Shown piece after piece: positions 26,269 through 34,712 of a stretch of DNA of 64,000 nucleotides. A program made the position numbers and the translations under genes. The stretch's first letter is position 1. Each line of letters starts with the position of its first letter. A model generated the notes under the pieces. The model was not told the DNA's origin. It made no database searches and was given only the letters and a program-made list of their open reading frames with translations. Source of the stretch: Candidatus Saccharimonadota bacterium (lineage in GTDB: Bacteria > Patescibacteriota > Saccharimonadia > Saccharimonadales > Saccharimonadaceae); NCBI GenBank assembly GCA_017515105.1, contig JAFWHO010000004.1:124001-188000 (forward strand), written 5' to 3'.

Positions 26269-27273
26269 ATGGTAAAAATCGCAATTAATGGCTTTGGTAG
26301 AATTGGCCGCAATGCGCTCAAAATATTGCTCGAGAGACATGACGCGCAAGTTGTAGCGATTAATGATATCACTGATGCGAAGACTTTGGCGCATCTTTTG
26401 AAGCACGATTCGTCTTATGGTGTCTACGATAAAAAAGTCTCCTTTACAGACAAGTCTCTAATTATCAATACGCGTGAAATCCCGGTCTACGCAGAAAAGG
26501 ACCCAACAAATCTACCTTGGAAAAAGTTGGGCGTCGACGTAGTGATAGAATGTACCGGTTTCTTCACGAAGCCAGAAGACGCAAGAGCACACATCGTAGC
26601 TGGAGCAAAAAGAGTAGTAATTTCGGCGCCAGCGAAAGGTGATGGCGCCAAGACCGTAGTACTCGGTGTTAACGAAGACGTGGTTGAATCCGACGATGTG
26701 ATTTTGTCTAATGCTTCTTGCACCACTAACTGTATTGCTCCAGTCATGAAAGTACTTGAGGATGAGTTCGGTATCGAAAAGGCTATGATGACGACCGTAC
26801 ATTCGTATACTGGTTCGCAAAGAATTTTGGATGCGCCCGCCAAGGATCTCCGCGAAGCCCGTTCTGCCGCAGAAAACATCGTCCCAACAACAACCGGCGC
26901 CTCTAAAGCTGCTGCTCTAGCAATTCCTACCCTGAAGGGCAAGTTTAACGGCTTGTCTGTTCGCGTACCAACTCCGGTGGTTTCGCTGTCTGATATCACT
27001 GCTGTATTAAATCGTGACACGACCGTAGAAGAGTTAGTTGCCCTATTCAAGAAAGCCGCCAAGGAACCATATTATGAGGGCATTATTGGCGTAACAGAAG
27101 AGGAGTTAGTTTCTTCCGACTTTATTGGTGACCCGCATTCCTGTATTGTTGACTTGCCGCTGATTGACGTCGTGGGCGGCAATATGGTGAAGATCGTAGC
27201 CTGGTATGACAATGAGTGGGGCTATTCTAATAGATTAGTAGAATTGTCCGTCGATTTTGGAAAGGGATTCTAA
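26269..27273 (+). CDS. gap: glyceraldehyde-3-phosphate dehydrogenase
   Basis: 334 aa. NAD-binding NGFGRIGR is at the N-terminus, SNASCTTNC holds the catalytic Cys, and WYDNEWGYSNR is near the end. It makes 1,3-bisphosphoglycerate from the GAP produced by phosphoketolase or pentose reactions. ATG 26269 follows GAGGAGG; a TGCTATAAT box lies at about 26233-26241. It leads an operon with rpiB, rpe, a PfkB kinase and a LOG protein, with overlapping or abutting ends. Confidence 0.97.
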   Translation: MVKIAINGFGRIGRNALKILLERHDAQVVAINDITDAKTLAHLLKHDSSYGVYDKKVSFTDKSLIINTREIPVYAEKDPTNLPWKKLGVDVVIECTGFFTKPEDARAHIVAGAKRVVISAPAKGDGAKTVVLGVNEDVVESDDVILSNASCTTNCIAPVMKVLEDEFGIEKAMMTTVHSYTGSQRILDAPAKDLREARSAAENIVPTTTGASKAAALAIPTLKGKFNGLSVRVPTPVVSLSDITAVLNRDTTVEELVALFKKAAKEPYYEGIIGVTEEELVSSDFIGDPHSCIVDLPLIDVVGGNMVKIVAWYDNEWGYSNRLVELSVDFGKGF

Positions 27274-27722
27274 TGAAGATCTATATTGGCGCAGATTACC
27301 GCGGCCTTGAAAGAAAAAACCAACTGAGAGATTTTCTGCTCGGCAGTGGTTACGAAGTGTCTGACGAAGGCGCGTATGAATATCATGAGGGCGATGATTT
27401 CAATGATCCAGCTATCAAGGTAGCAAAAGCAGTACGTGAAGATCTTGGCTCGATGGGGATCTTGATTTGCGATTCAGCGCACGGCGTAACCATGCAGGCG
27501 AATCGCTTCAGAGGTATCAGGGCGGCCCATTGCGACAACACCGAATCCGCAACACTGGCAAGGGAGCATGATGATGCAAATGTTTTGTGTTTGTCGGCGC
27601 ATTTTATGGACGAGGATACTATGCAGGAAATAACAAAAGTGTTTCTTGAAACTAATTTTACGAATTTGGAACGCCGCGTAAGGCGAATTAATCGTTTAGA
27701 TGAAAGGGAGGACTATGATTAG
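27273..27722 (+). CDS. rpiB: RpiB/LacAB-family sugar-phosphate isomerase
   Basis: 149 aa. The RpiB fold is recognisable from MKIYIGADYRGLERK, ILICDSAHGVTMQANRFRGIRAA and AREHDDANVLCLSAH. The Cys base of the family is kept (ICDS). However, the usual SDHAG is ADYRG (His replaced) and the GTGIG loop is DSAHG, so the substrate or activity may differ from ribose-5-phosphate isomerisation. It overlaps gap by 1 nt and rpe by 8 nt. Confidence 0.8.
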   Translation: MKIYIGADYRGLERKNQLRDFLLGSGYEVSDEGAYEYHEGDDFNDPAIKVAKAVREDLGSMGILICDSAHGVTMQANRFRGIRAAHCDNTESATLAREHDDANVLCLSAHFMDEDTMQEITKVFLETNFTNLERRVRRINRLDEREDYD

Positions 27723-28371
27723 AACCGTTTCGATTGTCCCATCGATTTTAACAGATAACAAACAAGACTATCGTGCGCAGGTGGAGAGGATTAATACTTT
27801 TACACGCCGTGTACAAATTGATGTTACGGATGGGATTTTTACTCCAGCCCAGACGTTGGATATCACTAACGTGTGGTGGCCCAAGAACTGGGACGCTGAT
27901 TTACATTTGATGGTATCGAAACCATCGGAGCATATGGATACCGTTTTAAAGCTAGGGCCTTCGCTTTGTATTTTGCATGCAGAGGCGAGCGAGGATTTGA
28001 TGCCTAGCTTCGAGATGTTAAAAAATGCAGGGATCAAGGTCGGGGTTGCCCTCTTACCTTCAACTTTCCCGGGCAACGTCAAACAATACATTGATGCGGC
28101 TGATCATGTTTTGATTTTTGCCGGACAACTAGGTATACAAGGCTCCCAAGCAGATTTGATGCAAATGGAAAAGATTCCTTTGGTTCGCAACATGAAACCT
28201 GAACTCGAGATCGGTTGGGATGGCGGTGCCAATATCACCAATATACGTGCGATTGCGCATGCGGACGTCGACGTGATTAACGTCGGGTCAGCGATTTCTG
28301 GATCGCCCGATCCGGCGCAAACTTTTGATGAGCTTGTTGCCGAAATCGATAAAAACGGAGTTGTGATCTAA
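27715..28371 (+). CDS. rpe: ribulose-phosphate 3-epimerase family protein
   Basis: 218 aa, a TIM barrel. IVPSILTDN, VQIDVTDGIF, HLMVSKP, GWDGGAN and INVGSAI line up with the RPE strand ends, including the metal-binding and catalytic acids. It interconverts ribulose-5-P and xylulose-5-P, the latter being the phosphoketolase substrate. ATG 27715 follows GGGAGG inside the end of rpiB. The pfkB-type gene overlaps its stop by 1 nt. Confidence 0.85.
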   Translation: MIRTVSIVPSILTDNKQDYRAQVERINTFTRRVQIDVTDGIFTPAQTLDITNVWWPKNWDADLHLMVSKPSEHMDTVLKLGPSLCILHAEASEDLMPSFEMLKNAGIKVGVALLPSTFPGNVKQYIDAADHVLIFAGQLGIQGSQADLMQMEKIPLVRNMKPELEIGWDGGANITNIRAIAHADVDVINVGSAISGSPDPAQTFDELVAEIDKNGVVI

Positions 28372-29339
28372 TGGCTAGGATCGTATCTCTCGGATCAGCG
28401 CTTCAGGATATTTATCTAATCGATCATGACGATTTGGTCCCGACTAATATCGGTGATGCTGCAATTTTTGGTAAAGTAATTGTTGGCTCAAAAGTTGATA
28501 TTGACCGTATTTCGTACGAAGTTGGTGGGGGTGGGATTAATTCTGCGATTTGTTTTTCGAGACATGGACATGAAGCAGTTATCCTAGGCAACGTCTCACG
28601 TGACCCAGCCGGAATGGCAATCCTGAAAACCCTGGATCGCGAGTGCGTCGATACGAGTTATCTGAAGTTCCTCACCAGGAGAACCACTGGCACCTCTGTA
28701 GTACTTCTAGATTCAAAGAGCGGAGAAAGAACGATATTAACCTGCCGCGGTGCGAGCGAACAATTTGGAAATTTCGAGACTTCGGATCTTGATTCAATTA
28801 ACCCAGACTGGCTCTATGTCACTACTGTGCGAGGCGACATGGATACTTTGGGAAAATTCTTTAAATATGCTAAGAAAAACGGTATTAGAGTGATGTACAA
28901 CCCCGGCGTAAAAGAATTAGAGAAAACGAAAGAGTTGACAACTTTGCTAAAATATGTTGATATACTACTAGTAAATAAATCTGAGGCCTCTAAAATTGTG
29001 CCCGGCGTAACCTTGGTTGAGTTACTTTACCACCTTAATAATTATGTGCCGATCGCAATTATCACCGACGGTGCGATGGGTGGTATTGCTGGTAACGGTG
29101 AAAAAGTCTATCGTTTTGGTATCTATGAAGATGCACCAGTGAAGGATGCTACTGGCGCCGGCGATGCGTTTGGTTCTGGATTCTTGGCGCATTTATCGTC
29201 TGGGCATTCTTTCCGGGATTCACTAATCTTTGCGTCTGCCAATTCGACCTCCGTAGTAGGGAAGCTTGGGGCCAATAAAGGTATACTTTATGGACATGAA
29301 CCTTTACATCCAATGCCAATTCAAGAAATAAAATCATAA
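28371..29339 (+). CDS. PfkB-family carbohydrate kinase
   Basis: 322 aa, ribokinase fold. The N-terminal GGGGINSAI substrate motif and the C-terminal DATGAGDAFGSGF anion-hole motif with catalytic Asp are intact. It may phosphorylate ribose, fructose-6-P or a nucleoside; sequence alone does not decide. Its place after rpe suggests pentose entry into the phosphoketolase route. Confidence 0.9.
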   Translation: MARIVSLGSALQDIYLIDHDDLVPTNIGDAAIFGKVIVGSKVDIDRISYEVGGGGINSAICFSRHGHEAVILGNVSRDPAGMAILKTLDRECVDTSYLKFLTRRTTGTSVVLLDSKSGERTILTCRGASEQFGNFETSDLDSINPDWLYVTTVRGDMDTLGKFFKYAKKNGIRVMYNPGVKELEKTKELTTLLKYVDILLVNKSEASKIVPGVTLVELLYHLNNYVPIAIITDGAMGGIAGNGEKVYRFGIYEDAPVKDATGAGDAFGSGFLAHLSSGHSFRDSLIFASANSTSVVGKLGANKGILYGHEPLHPMPIQEIKS

Positions 29340-29350
29340 AAGGAGCAAAA

Positions 29351-30475
29351 ATGACCACAATTGAAGAAGATGTATTAAAAAAACTATCAATCGCCGACCT
29401 TGAGCGCGCAAATGCTTATGCAAAAGATTTGACCAGAGGTTTACAAATAATCCGTTCGTTCCCACAGGGTGTAACAATTTTTGGATCAGCAAGGTTACCG
29501 CAAGACTCGCCATATTGCGTATCGGCTTATAATCTTGGTAAAGCTCTGGCTGAAAATGGTCATGCTGTGATCACGGGTGGCGGTCCTGGCATCATGGAAG
29601 CGGCTTCGCATGGTTCGTATGATTATGGCGGAAGAACAATTGGGTTAAATATTACTCTCGCTCACGAGCAATTCCCGAACCCATATCTGACCGACTGTAT
29701 TACATTTGAATATTTCTTCGCACGTAAAGTATCGCTCGCTATGGCTTCGAAAGTTTTCGTTTTTTACCCAGGCGGTTTTGGTACTATGGATGAATTGTCA
29801 GAGCTCCTATGTTTAATGCAAGAGGGAAAAATGCCCAAAATGCCAATGTATCTAATTGGCGAAACCTACTGGAAAGGTTTCGATAAAATGATTGGCAAGA
29901 TGATATCACTCGGTCTTATCGCCGCCAAAGATACTAATATTTTCCATATCACTGATGATATTAACCACGTAGTAGAAGCCGCCAATAAGATTGGTCATCC
30001 GAAAGTGTCGGAGAATTTCTACGATGGGTTCCGCGAAGCAAGCTCTATCGAAAAAGATGCTGTAAATGACGCAATGAGCGCGATAAGCGCAGCCAATGAA
30101 GAGGCGGCTGATGTCGTTGCAAAAGAGGTACCCACGGAAGAAGTTGGGAATATCGAGAGAGAAGCACTTGTGGAAGGAGCTGAAACTGTTGAGGAGGAAG
30201 CACCTGTGGAAGAAGTTGAATCTACTGAGGAAACAATTGAAGACGAGACACCCGATGGAGTAGTCGAAGAAGATCCACCTGAAGTGGTAGACGACGGGAT
30301 CGATGAAGCCATTGACGACGAAGCAATCGGGGAAGGAATCGGTGACGATGAGGCGTCCGACGACGATGAGGCGTCCGACGACGATGAGATATCCAGCGAA
30401 GAAGCGGCTGAAGAAGAAGCGGTTGAGGAAGCTGAAGAAGAAGCGGTTGAGAAAGAAACCGAAGAAGACGAATAA
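29351..30475 (+). CDS. LOG-family protein with a long acidic tail
   Basis: 374 aa. Residues about 40-215 are a LOG (lysine-decarboxylase-like) Rossmann domain with VITGGGPGIMEAA and the family motif PGGFGTMDELSE. LOG enzymes hydrolyse nucleoside monophosphates to base and ribose-5-P, which would feed the pentose genes upstream. The last 125 residues are almost all D, E, A and V, including tandem DDDEAS units, and are probably disordered. AAAGGAG lies before the ATG, 11 nt after the kinase stop. Confidence 0.85.
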   Translation: MTTIEEDVLKKLSIADLERANAYAKDLTRGLQIIRSFPQGVTIFGSARLPQDSPYCVSAYNLGKALAENGHAVITGGGPGIMEAASHGSYDYGGRTIGLNITLAHEQFPNPYLTDCITFEYFFARKVSLAMASKVFVFYPGGFGTMDELSELLCLMQEGKMPKMPMYLIGETYWKGFDKMIGKMISLGLIAAKDTNIFHITDDINHVVEAANKIGHPKVSENFYDGFREASSIEKDAVNDAMSAISAANEEAADVVAKEVPTEEVGNIEREALVEGAETVEEEAPVEEVESTEETIEDETPDGVVEEDPPEVVDDGIDEAIDDEAIGEGIGDDEASDDDEASDDDEISSEEAAEEEAVEEAEEEAVEKETEEDE

Positions 30476-30503
30476 TCTTTTATAAAACATAATCTTAACA
30501 ACC

Positions 30504-31784
30504 CTAGAAAGGGTTGTTAAGTCCCAAGCGGGAATTTGTATCAGCGATACGAATCAGTTCGTTGTATTTGGCGATGCGCTCACTGCGAGAAAGTGAGCCA
30601 GTTTTGATTTGGCCAGTGCCAAGACCCACGGCTAGATGCGCGATTGAAACGTCTTCGGTCTCACCGGAACGGTGCGACATGACGGTGCGGTAGCCAGCAC
30701 GCTTGGCTGTCATTACAGCATCAATAGTCTCTGTGAGTGTACCAATTTGATTCGGCTTGATTAGGATTGCATTTGCGACACCTAGATCAATACCTTTTTC
30801 GAGTAGTTTAGTGTTGGTGACAAAAAGATCGTCGCCGACGAGCTGGATTCGGTCGCCTAAGCGGTTGGTCATGATCTTCCAGTTATCCCAATCGTTTTCG
30901 GCTAACCCGTCTTCGATAGAAACTACTGGATAATTATCGGCGATCCAAGTATACCAGTTGATGAGGTCATCTGCAGATTTCCAATCGCCATTAGTCTTTA
31001 GGACGTAGTGATCTTTATCATAGAACTCTGAAGCGGCGATATCCATAGCGATTGCGATGTCGTCACCAAATCTTAAATGCGCGCGTTCGACAGCCAACTT
31101 GATACATTCAAGAGGCTCGTTGTCACCTTCGCGAACACGCGGAGCATATCCGCCTTCGTCACCAACCGTAGTTGGGTAGTCGCGTTCTTTCAAAACGTCT
31201 TTTAGCGCATGAAAAACCTCTGCGCCATAACGCACGGCTTCAGCGATATTGCCAGCGCCCTTAGGTATAATCATATATTCCTGAAAATCAGTAGCCCAAC
31301 TTGCGTGCTCGCCGCCGTTCATGACATTCATCATAGGCATAGGGATAGACATTTCGTCAGTAGTACCAGTAAGTTCTGCAATATAAAGATAGAACGGCAT
31401 TCTCATGGCCCTAGCATTTGCTTTGGCGTTAGCTAGAGAAACCGCTAGGATAGCGTTGGCGCCAAGGTTGGTTTTGTTCTCGGTACCATCTAAGTCCAAC
31501 ATGAATTGATCTACAATCATTGGGTCGGAAGTATTGTCGACTAGGACATCACGAATTTTTGAATTAATGTTCCATACAGCCTTAAGAACACCTTTGCCGT
31601 TATACTTGTCCTTATCGCCATCTCTTAGTTCGAGGGCTTCACCGGAACCGGTTGAAGCGCCAGAAGGAACAATTGCACGACCAAAACCGCCGTTTGAAAG
31701 ATATACTTCTGCTTCAACGGTGGGATTACCACGAGAGTCTAATACTTGTCTTGCTTTGATGTTTTCTATTGTAAATCTATCCAT
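30504..31784 (-). CDS. eno: enolase
   Basis: 426 aa. ARQVLDSRGNPTVE, PSGASTGSGEALELRD, the metal ligands around SIEDGLAENDW and VGDDLFVTN, and MSHRSGETED are all present. It converts 2-phosphoglycerate to phosphoenolpyruvate. The frame extends 8 codons upstream, but ATG 31784 lies 6 nt after TATAAT, so the longer form would begin within the promoter. An AACAACCC/GGGTTGTT hairpin overlaps its stop and is shared with the convergent LOG gene. Confidence 0.96.
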   Translation of the reverse strand: MDRFTIENIKARQVLDSRGNPTVEAEVYLSNGGFGRAIVPSGASTGSGEALELRDGDKDKYNGKGVLKAVWNINSKIRDVLVDNTSDPMIVDQFMLDLDGTENKTNLGANAILAVSLANAKANARAMRMPFYLYIAELTGTTDEMSIPMPMMNVMNGGEHASWATDFQEYMIIPKGAGNIAEAVRYGAEVFHALKDVLKERDYPTTVGDEGGYAPRVREGDNEPLECIKLAVERAHLRFGDDIAIAMDIAASEFYDKDHYVLKTNGDWKSADDLINWYTWIADNYPVVSIEDGLAENDWDNWKIMTNRLGDRIQLVGDDLFVTNTKLLEKGIDLGVANAILIKPNQIGTLTETIDAVMTAKRAGYRTVMSHRSGETEDVSIAHLAVGLGTGQIKTGSLSRSERIAKYNELIRIADTNSRLGLNNPF

Positions 31785-31790
31785 ACCCCC

Positions 31791-31796
31791 ATTATA
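31791..31796 (-). promoter_or_regulatory. -10 box of eno, leaderless
   Basis: On the minus strand TATAAT is followed by GGGGGT and then ATG. The gap is 6 nt. Confidence 0.7.
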
Positions 31797-31856
31797 TAAT
31801 ATATTCATAAAACTTATGCTAAAATAATAATAGAAGTTAATATTAAGGAGTTATTT

Positions 31857-33146
31857 ATGGATGAGAATCCCGAGATTCAACCAAATCAGGTGGTGACCAT
31901 TGAGCCGTCAAACCCAGCTGGTCAGCCGATAGAACAAACTACTCCGGCCGAAACTACCGAAAAAAAACACTCAAAAAAGGGTTTATTAATTGGGATCATT
32001 GCTGGCATAGTAGTTTTGGTCGGTGGGATCATCGCGGCCGTCGTGGTTGCTCTAGGCTCAAACAGGCCAGATGCTATAGCTTTAGCGATTCAACGTATCA
32101 TGAACGGGGAAACCCCAACTAATTTATCGGTGAAAGGAGATATCAGCATTACATCAAACAATGAAGACCCTCCAATTAAACGTTTGAATATTAATTTGGA
32201 ATCCGAGCTTATGACCGGTTCACTAATCAATTCTTCGGCTGCAGATATAACCTTAACTACTAGTGCTGGTAAAGATCACCCTTTGAGGGTCGAGGAATTA
32301 TATGCAGCCGATGGGGACTCGTATTTAAAACTTGTGGGGCTTAAAAACGTAGTCAACGACCCTGAGCTAACTGGAATATTTATACCAAATTACAATAATG
32401 CCGTAGTTGACTGCTCCACTAACGGGGAAGGCTGCACAGAAGAGATTCTTGAAAAGAGCTCCCCGAGCTGCAATAGCGATGAGAAAGGTTGTGTGAGCGC
32501 TGATGTAGTGAGCGATGAACTAATTGAAGAGATAGATGATGTAATCGACTATTTTGAGGGTATATGGATTAGAATTCCACTAGACGACCTAAGTGGTTTC
32601 GCTGGAGATTTCGTCGAGCGGGATAGTCCATTGGCCTGCATGGCTAATACTATTAACAATCTAAACAAAAACAGCAATAAGACCGCCGAGCTATATAACA
32701 AACATCCATTTATTTCCTCCACGACTAAGGGCGTGACTCTGCCAAGCAAGGAAGGTCAGGTTTATTCTGTAGTGCTCGATAGTACGAATTTTACAGATTA
32801 TATTAACGCACTCAATAATTCTACTTCTTCCGAAAGTCTCTTCGCTTGCCTTGGGCTCGAAAGCAACGCAAAGCTCGACGAATCTCAGACAGCAGATTTA
32901 TTTGAAAAACTGCCAAATGTTTTTGTCGAGATCAACGAAAACAATGATTTCTCAAGAGTATATTTGGAGACAGAAGTTAATGAAGGCGTCACGCTGACAA
33001 TTGACTTAAGCTTCTCATATCCAAACAGCATCAACGTTACGGAGCCAGTGGAATACACGACTTTAGAAGAGATAACTAAAGACATTGATGAATTCTTCGA
33101 TGTCCCGGAAGGTCTTTTCGACGCAAAAACGGTTAGCAACCAATAG
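31857..33146 (+). CDS. membrane-anchored extracellular protein of unknown function
   Basis: 429 aa. A P/E/T-rich cytoplasmic start (about 1-40) is followed by one membrane helix (about 44-68) and a large outside domain. That domain has several Cys (around residues 185-215 and later), which could form disulfides, and mixed alpha-beta content. It reminds me slightly of LppX/LprG-type lipid carriers, but I cannot assign it. AAGGAG precedes the ATG. A TGCTAAAAT box lies upstream, divergent from eno. Confidence 0.75.
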   Translation: MDENPEIQPNQVVTIEPSNPAGQPIEQTTPAETTEKKHSKKGLLIGIIAGIVVLVGGIIAAVVVALGSNRPDAIALAIQRIMNGETPTNLSVKGDISITSNNEDPPIKRLNINLESELMTGSLINSSAADITLTTSAGKDHPLRVEELYAADGDSYLKLVGLKNVVNDPELTGIFIPNYNNAVVDCSTNGEGCTEEILEKSSPSCNSDEKGCVSADVVSDELIEEIDDVIDYFEGIWIRIPLDDLSGFAGDFVERDSPLACMANTINNLNKNSNKTAELYNKHPFISSTTKGVTLPSKEGQVYSVVLDSTNFTDYINALNNSTSSESLFACLGLESNAKLDESQTADLFEKLPNVFVEINENNDFSRVYLETEVNEGVTLTIDLSFSYPNSINVTEPVEYTTLEEITKDIDEFFDVPEGLFDAKTVSNQ

Positions 33147-33177
33147 AGGCATTATTGACGTATAAGCATAAGTATGG

Positions 33178-33183
33178 TATAAT
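33178..33183 (+). promoter_or_regulatory. -10 box of uvrC, leaderless
   Basis: TGGTATAAT ends 6 nt before the uvrC ATG. Confidence 0.7.
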
Positions 33184-33189
33184 CATACT

Positions 33190-34464
33190 ATGAATGAGGC
33201 CTTGAAACAAAAACTAACTAAGCTCCCGGCCAGTCCGGGGGTTTATTTTCATAAAAACTTGGAAGGGGAGATTATTTACGTTGGTAAAGCGGCTGTACTC
33301 AAGAACCGCGTCAGGCAGTATTTCCAAAAAACCAAAAAAGACCCCAAGACCGAGGCTTTGGTGCGGGAAATCACTGATACTGATTGGATCGTAGTTGACA
33401 CTGAGATGGACGCGCTATTTTTGGAGTCAGAGATGATTAAGCGTTATATGCCAAAATGGAATATTTTGCTCCGGGATGACAAGACGGTGTCCTATGTGCG
33501 CATCACCACAAATGAAGAAGTGCCTTATGTTTCGTTTACTAGAAACCCGGTGGACGATAAGGCTACCTATATTGGGCCGTTTTACGGTAAAAGCGCCGTG
33601 GAGAGAGCGGTGCGGACTCTCCGGAGAGTATTCCCGTATTACACTAAGCCGTATACTGGACATAAAACTCTCGATACCGACCTTGGGCTAACTCCGGGTA
33701 TCGAGATTGGGGCTTCCACGCCGAAGGATTATAAACGAAATCTAAGAAAACTGATTCGGTATCTTGAAGGTGATCGAGAAAAATTACTAAAAGACCTTGA
33801 AAAAACCATGAAGGATGAGGCTGCGAAGGAGAATTATGAGCTTGCAGCTGAAGCGAGAAACCAATTGATGGGCCTCAAAGAATTGAAGCGAAAAATTGTA
33901 TTTTCTGATAAGGAGTTTATGGATATTTCTTCGGATCAGGCGTTGAAGCAATTGCAGGACCTGTTAAAATTGCCGAAACCACCGCGCCGGATTGAGGGGT
34001 ACGATATTTCGCATCAGTCTGGGGAGAATACGGTGGGAAGTATGGTGGTATTCATAAATGGCACTGCAGCGCGGAACGAATATCGTAAATTCCGAATCCG
34101 CTCGTCACGAAATGACGATCTAAAGAGTATGAAAGAAATGATCGAACGAAGGTTAAAACATGAAGAGTGGGACTTTCCGGATTTGATTATTCTGGACGGC
34201 GGCATTACTCAAGTAAACGCTATTTTACCCCTGGCGTCGGCCTATAATATTCCGATAATTGGACGCGATAAATCTGGTGATCATTCGAAGAGCGCGATAG
34301 TAAAACTAATCATTCCGACCGCTTCGGAGGTAAAAGGATGGACCGAAGTAGAGCTTCCTTCCACCTCTCACATCTCGCGCCTCATCGCGAGAGTTGACGA
34401 AGAAGCGCACCGCTTTGCAATAACCTACCATTCTTTACTGAAAAGAAAAAGTATGCTAAAATGA
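33190..34464 (+). CDS. uvrC: UvrC excision nuclease subunit, minimal form
   Basis: 424 aa against about 600 in most bacteria. The GIY-YIG nuclease domain (about 10-95: GVYFHKN, IYVGKAAVLKNRVRQYF, ALFLESEMIKRY), the UVR helical pair and the RNase H-like 5' nuclease domain (RIEGYDISHQSGENTVGSMVVF, LIILDGG, EEAHRFAITYH) are present. The protein stops right after that domain, so the tandem helix-hairpin-helix module is absent. It has no cysteine at all, so the four Cys that bind an Fe-S cluster in other UvrC proteins are missing. It works with UvrB, encoded in this window, in nucleotide excision repair. Confidence 0.93.
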   Translation: MNEALKQKLTKLPASPGVYFHKNLEGEIIYVGKAAVLKNRVRQYFQKTKKDPKTEALVREITDTDWIVVDTEMDALFLESEMIKRYMPKWNILLRDDKTVSYVRITTNEEVPYVSFTRNPVDDKATYIGPFYGKSAVERAVRTLRRVFPYYTKPYTGHKTLDTDLGLTPGIEIGASTPKDYKRNLRKLIRYLEGDREKLLKDLEKTMKDEAAKENYELAAEARNQLMGLKELKRKIVFSDKEFMDISSDQALKQLQDLLKLPKPPRRIEGYDISHQSGENTVGSMVVFINGTAARNEYRKFRIRSSRNDDLKSMKEMIERRLKHEEWDFPDLIILDGGITQVNAILPLASAYNIPIIGRDKSGDHSKSAIVKLIIPTASEVKGWTEVELPSTSHISRLIARVDEEAHRFAITYHSLLKRKSMLK

Positions 34465-34483
34465 GTTTACACAGGAGTTATTT

Positions 34484-34711
34484 ATGAATATCGGAAGTTT
34501 TCTAGAAGTTGTTATCTTTGTGTCTGCAATCCTCACTATTCTTTTGGTGCTCTTGCAACAGCGTGGCGCGTCGCTCGGGGCTGGTTTTGGTAGCTCCGGC
34601 GAACTCTACACTACACGCCGTGGTCTTGAAAAATCATTATTCGTCGCAACTATTGTATTTGCGGTGATTTTCGTGTTATCAATTTTAGGAATATTATTAA
34701 TACCATCATAA
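34484..34711 (+). CDS. secG: protein translocase subunit SecG
   Basis: 75 aa with two membrane helices and the connecting QQRGASLGAGFGSSGELYTTRRG loop typical of SecG. It assists SecYE in export. AGGAG precedes the ATG. The solute-binding protein gene begins 2 nt after its stop. Confidence 0.93.
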   Translation: MNIGSFLEVVIFVSAILTILLVLLQQRGASLGAGFGSSGELYTTRRGLEKSLFVATIVFAVIFVLSILGILLIPS

Positions 34712-34712
34712 T

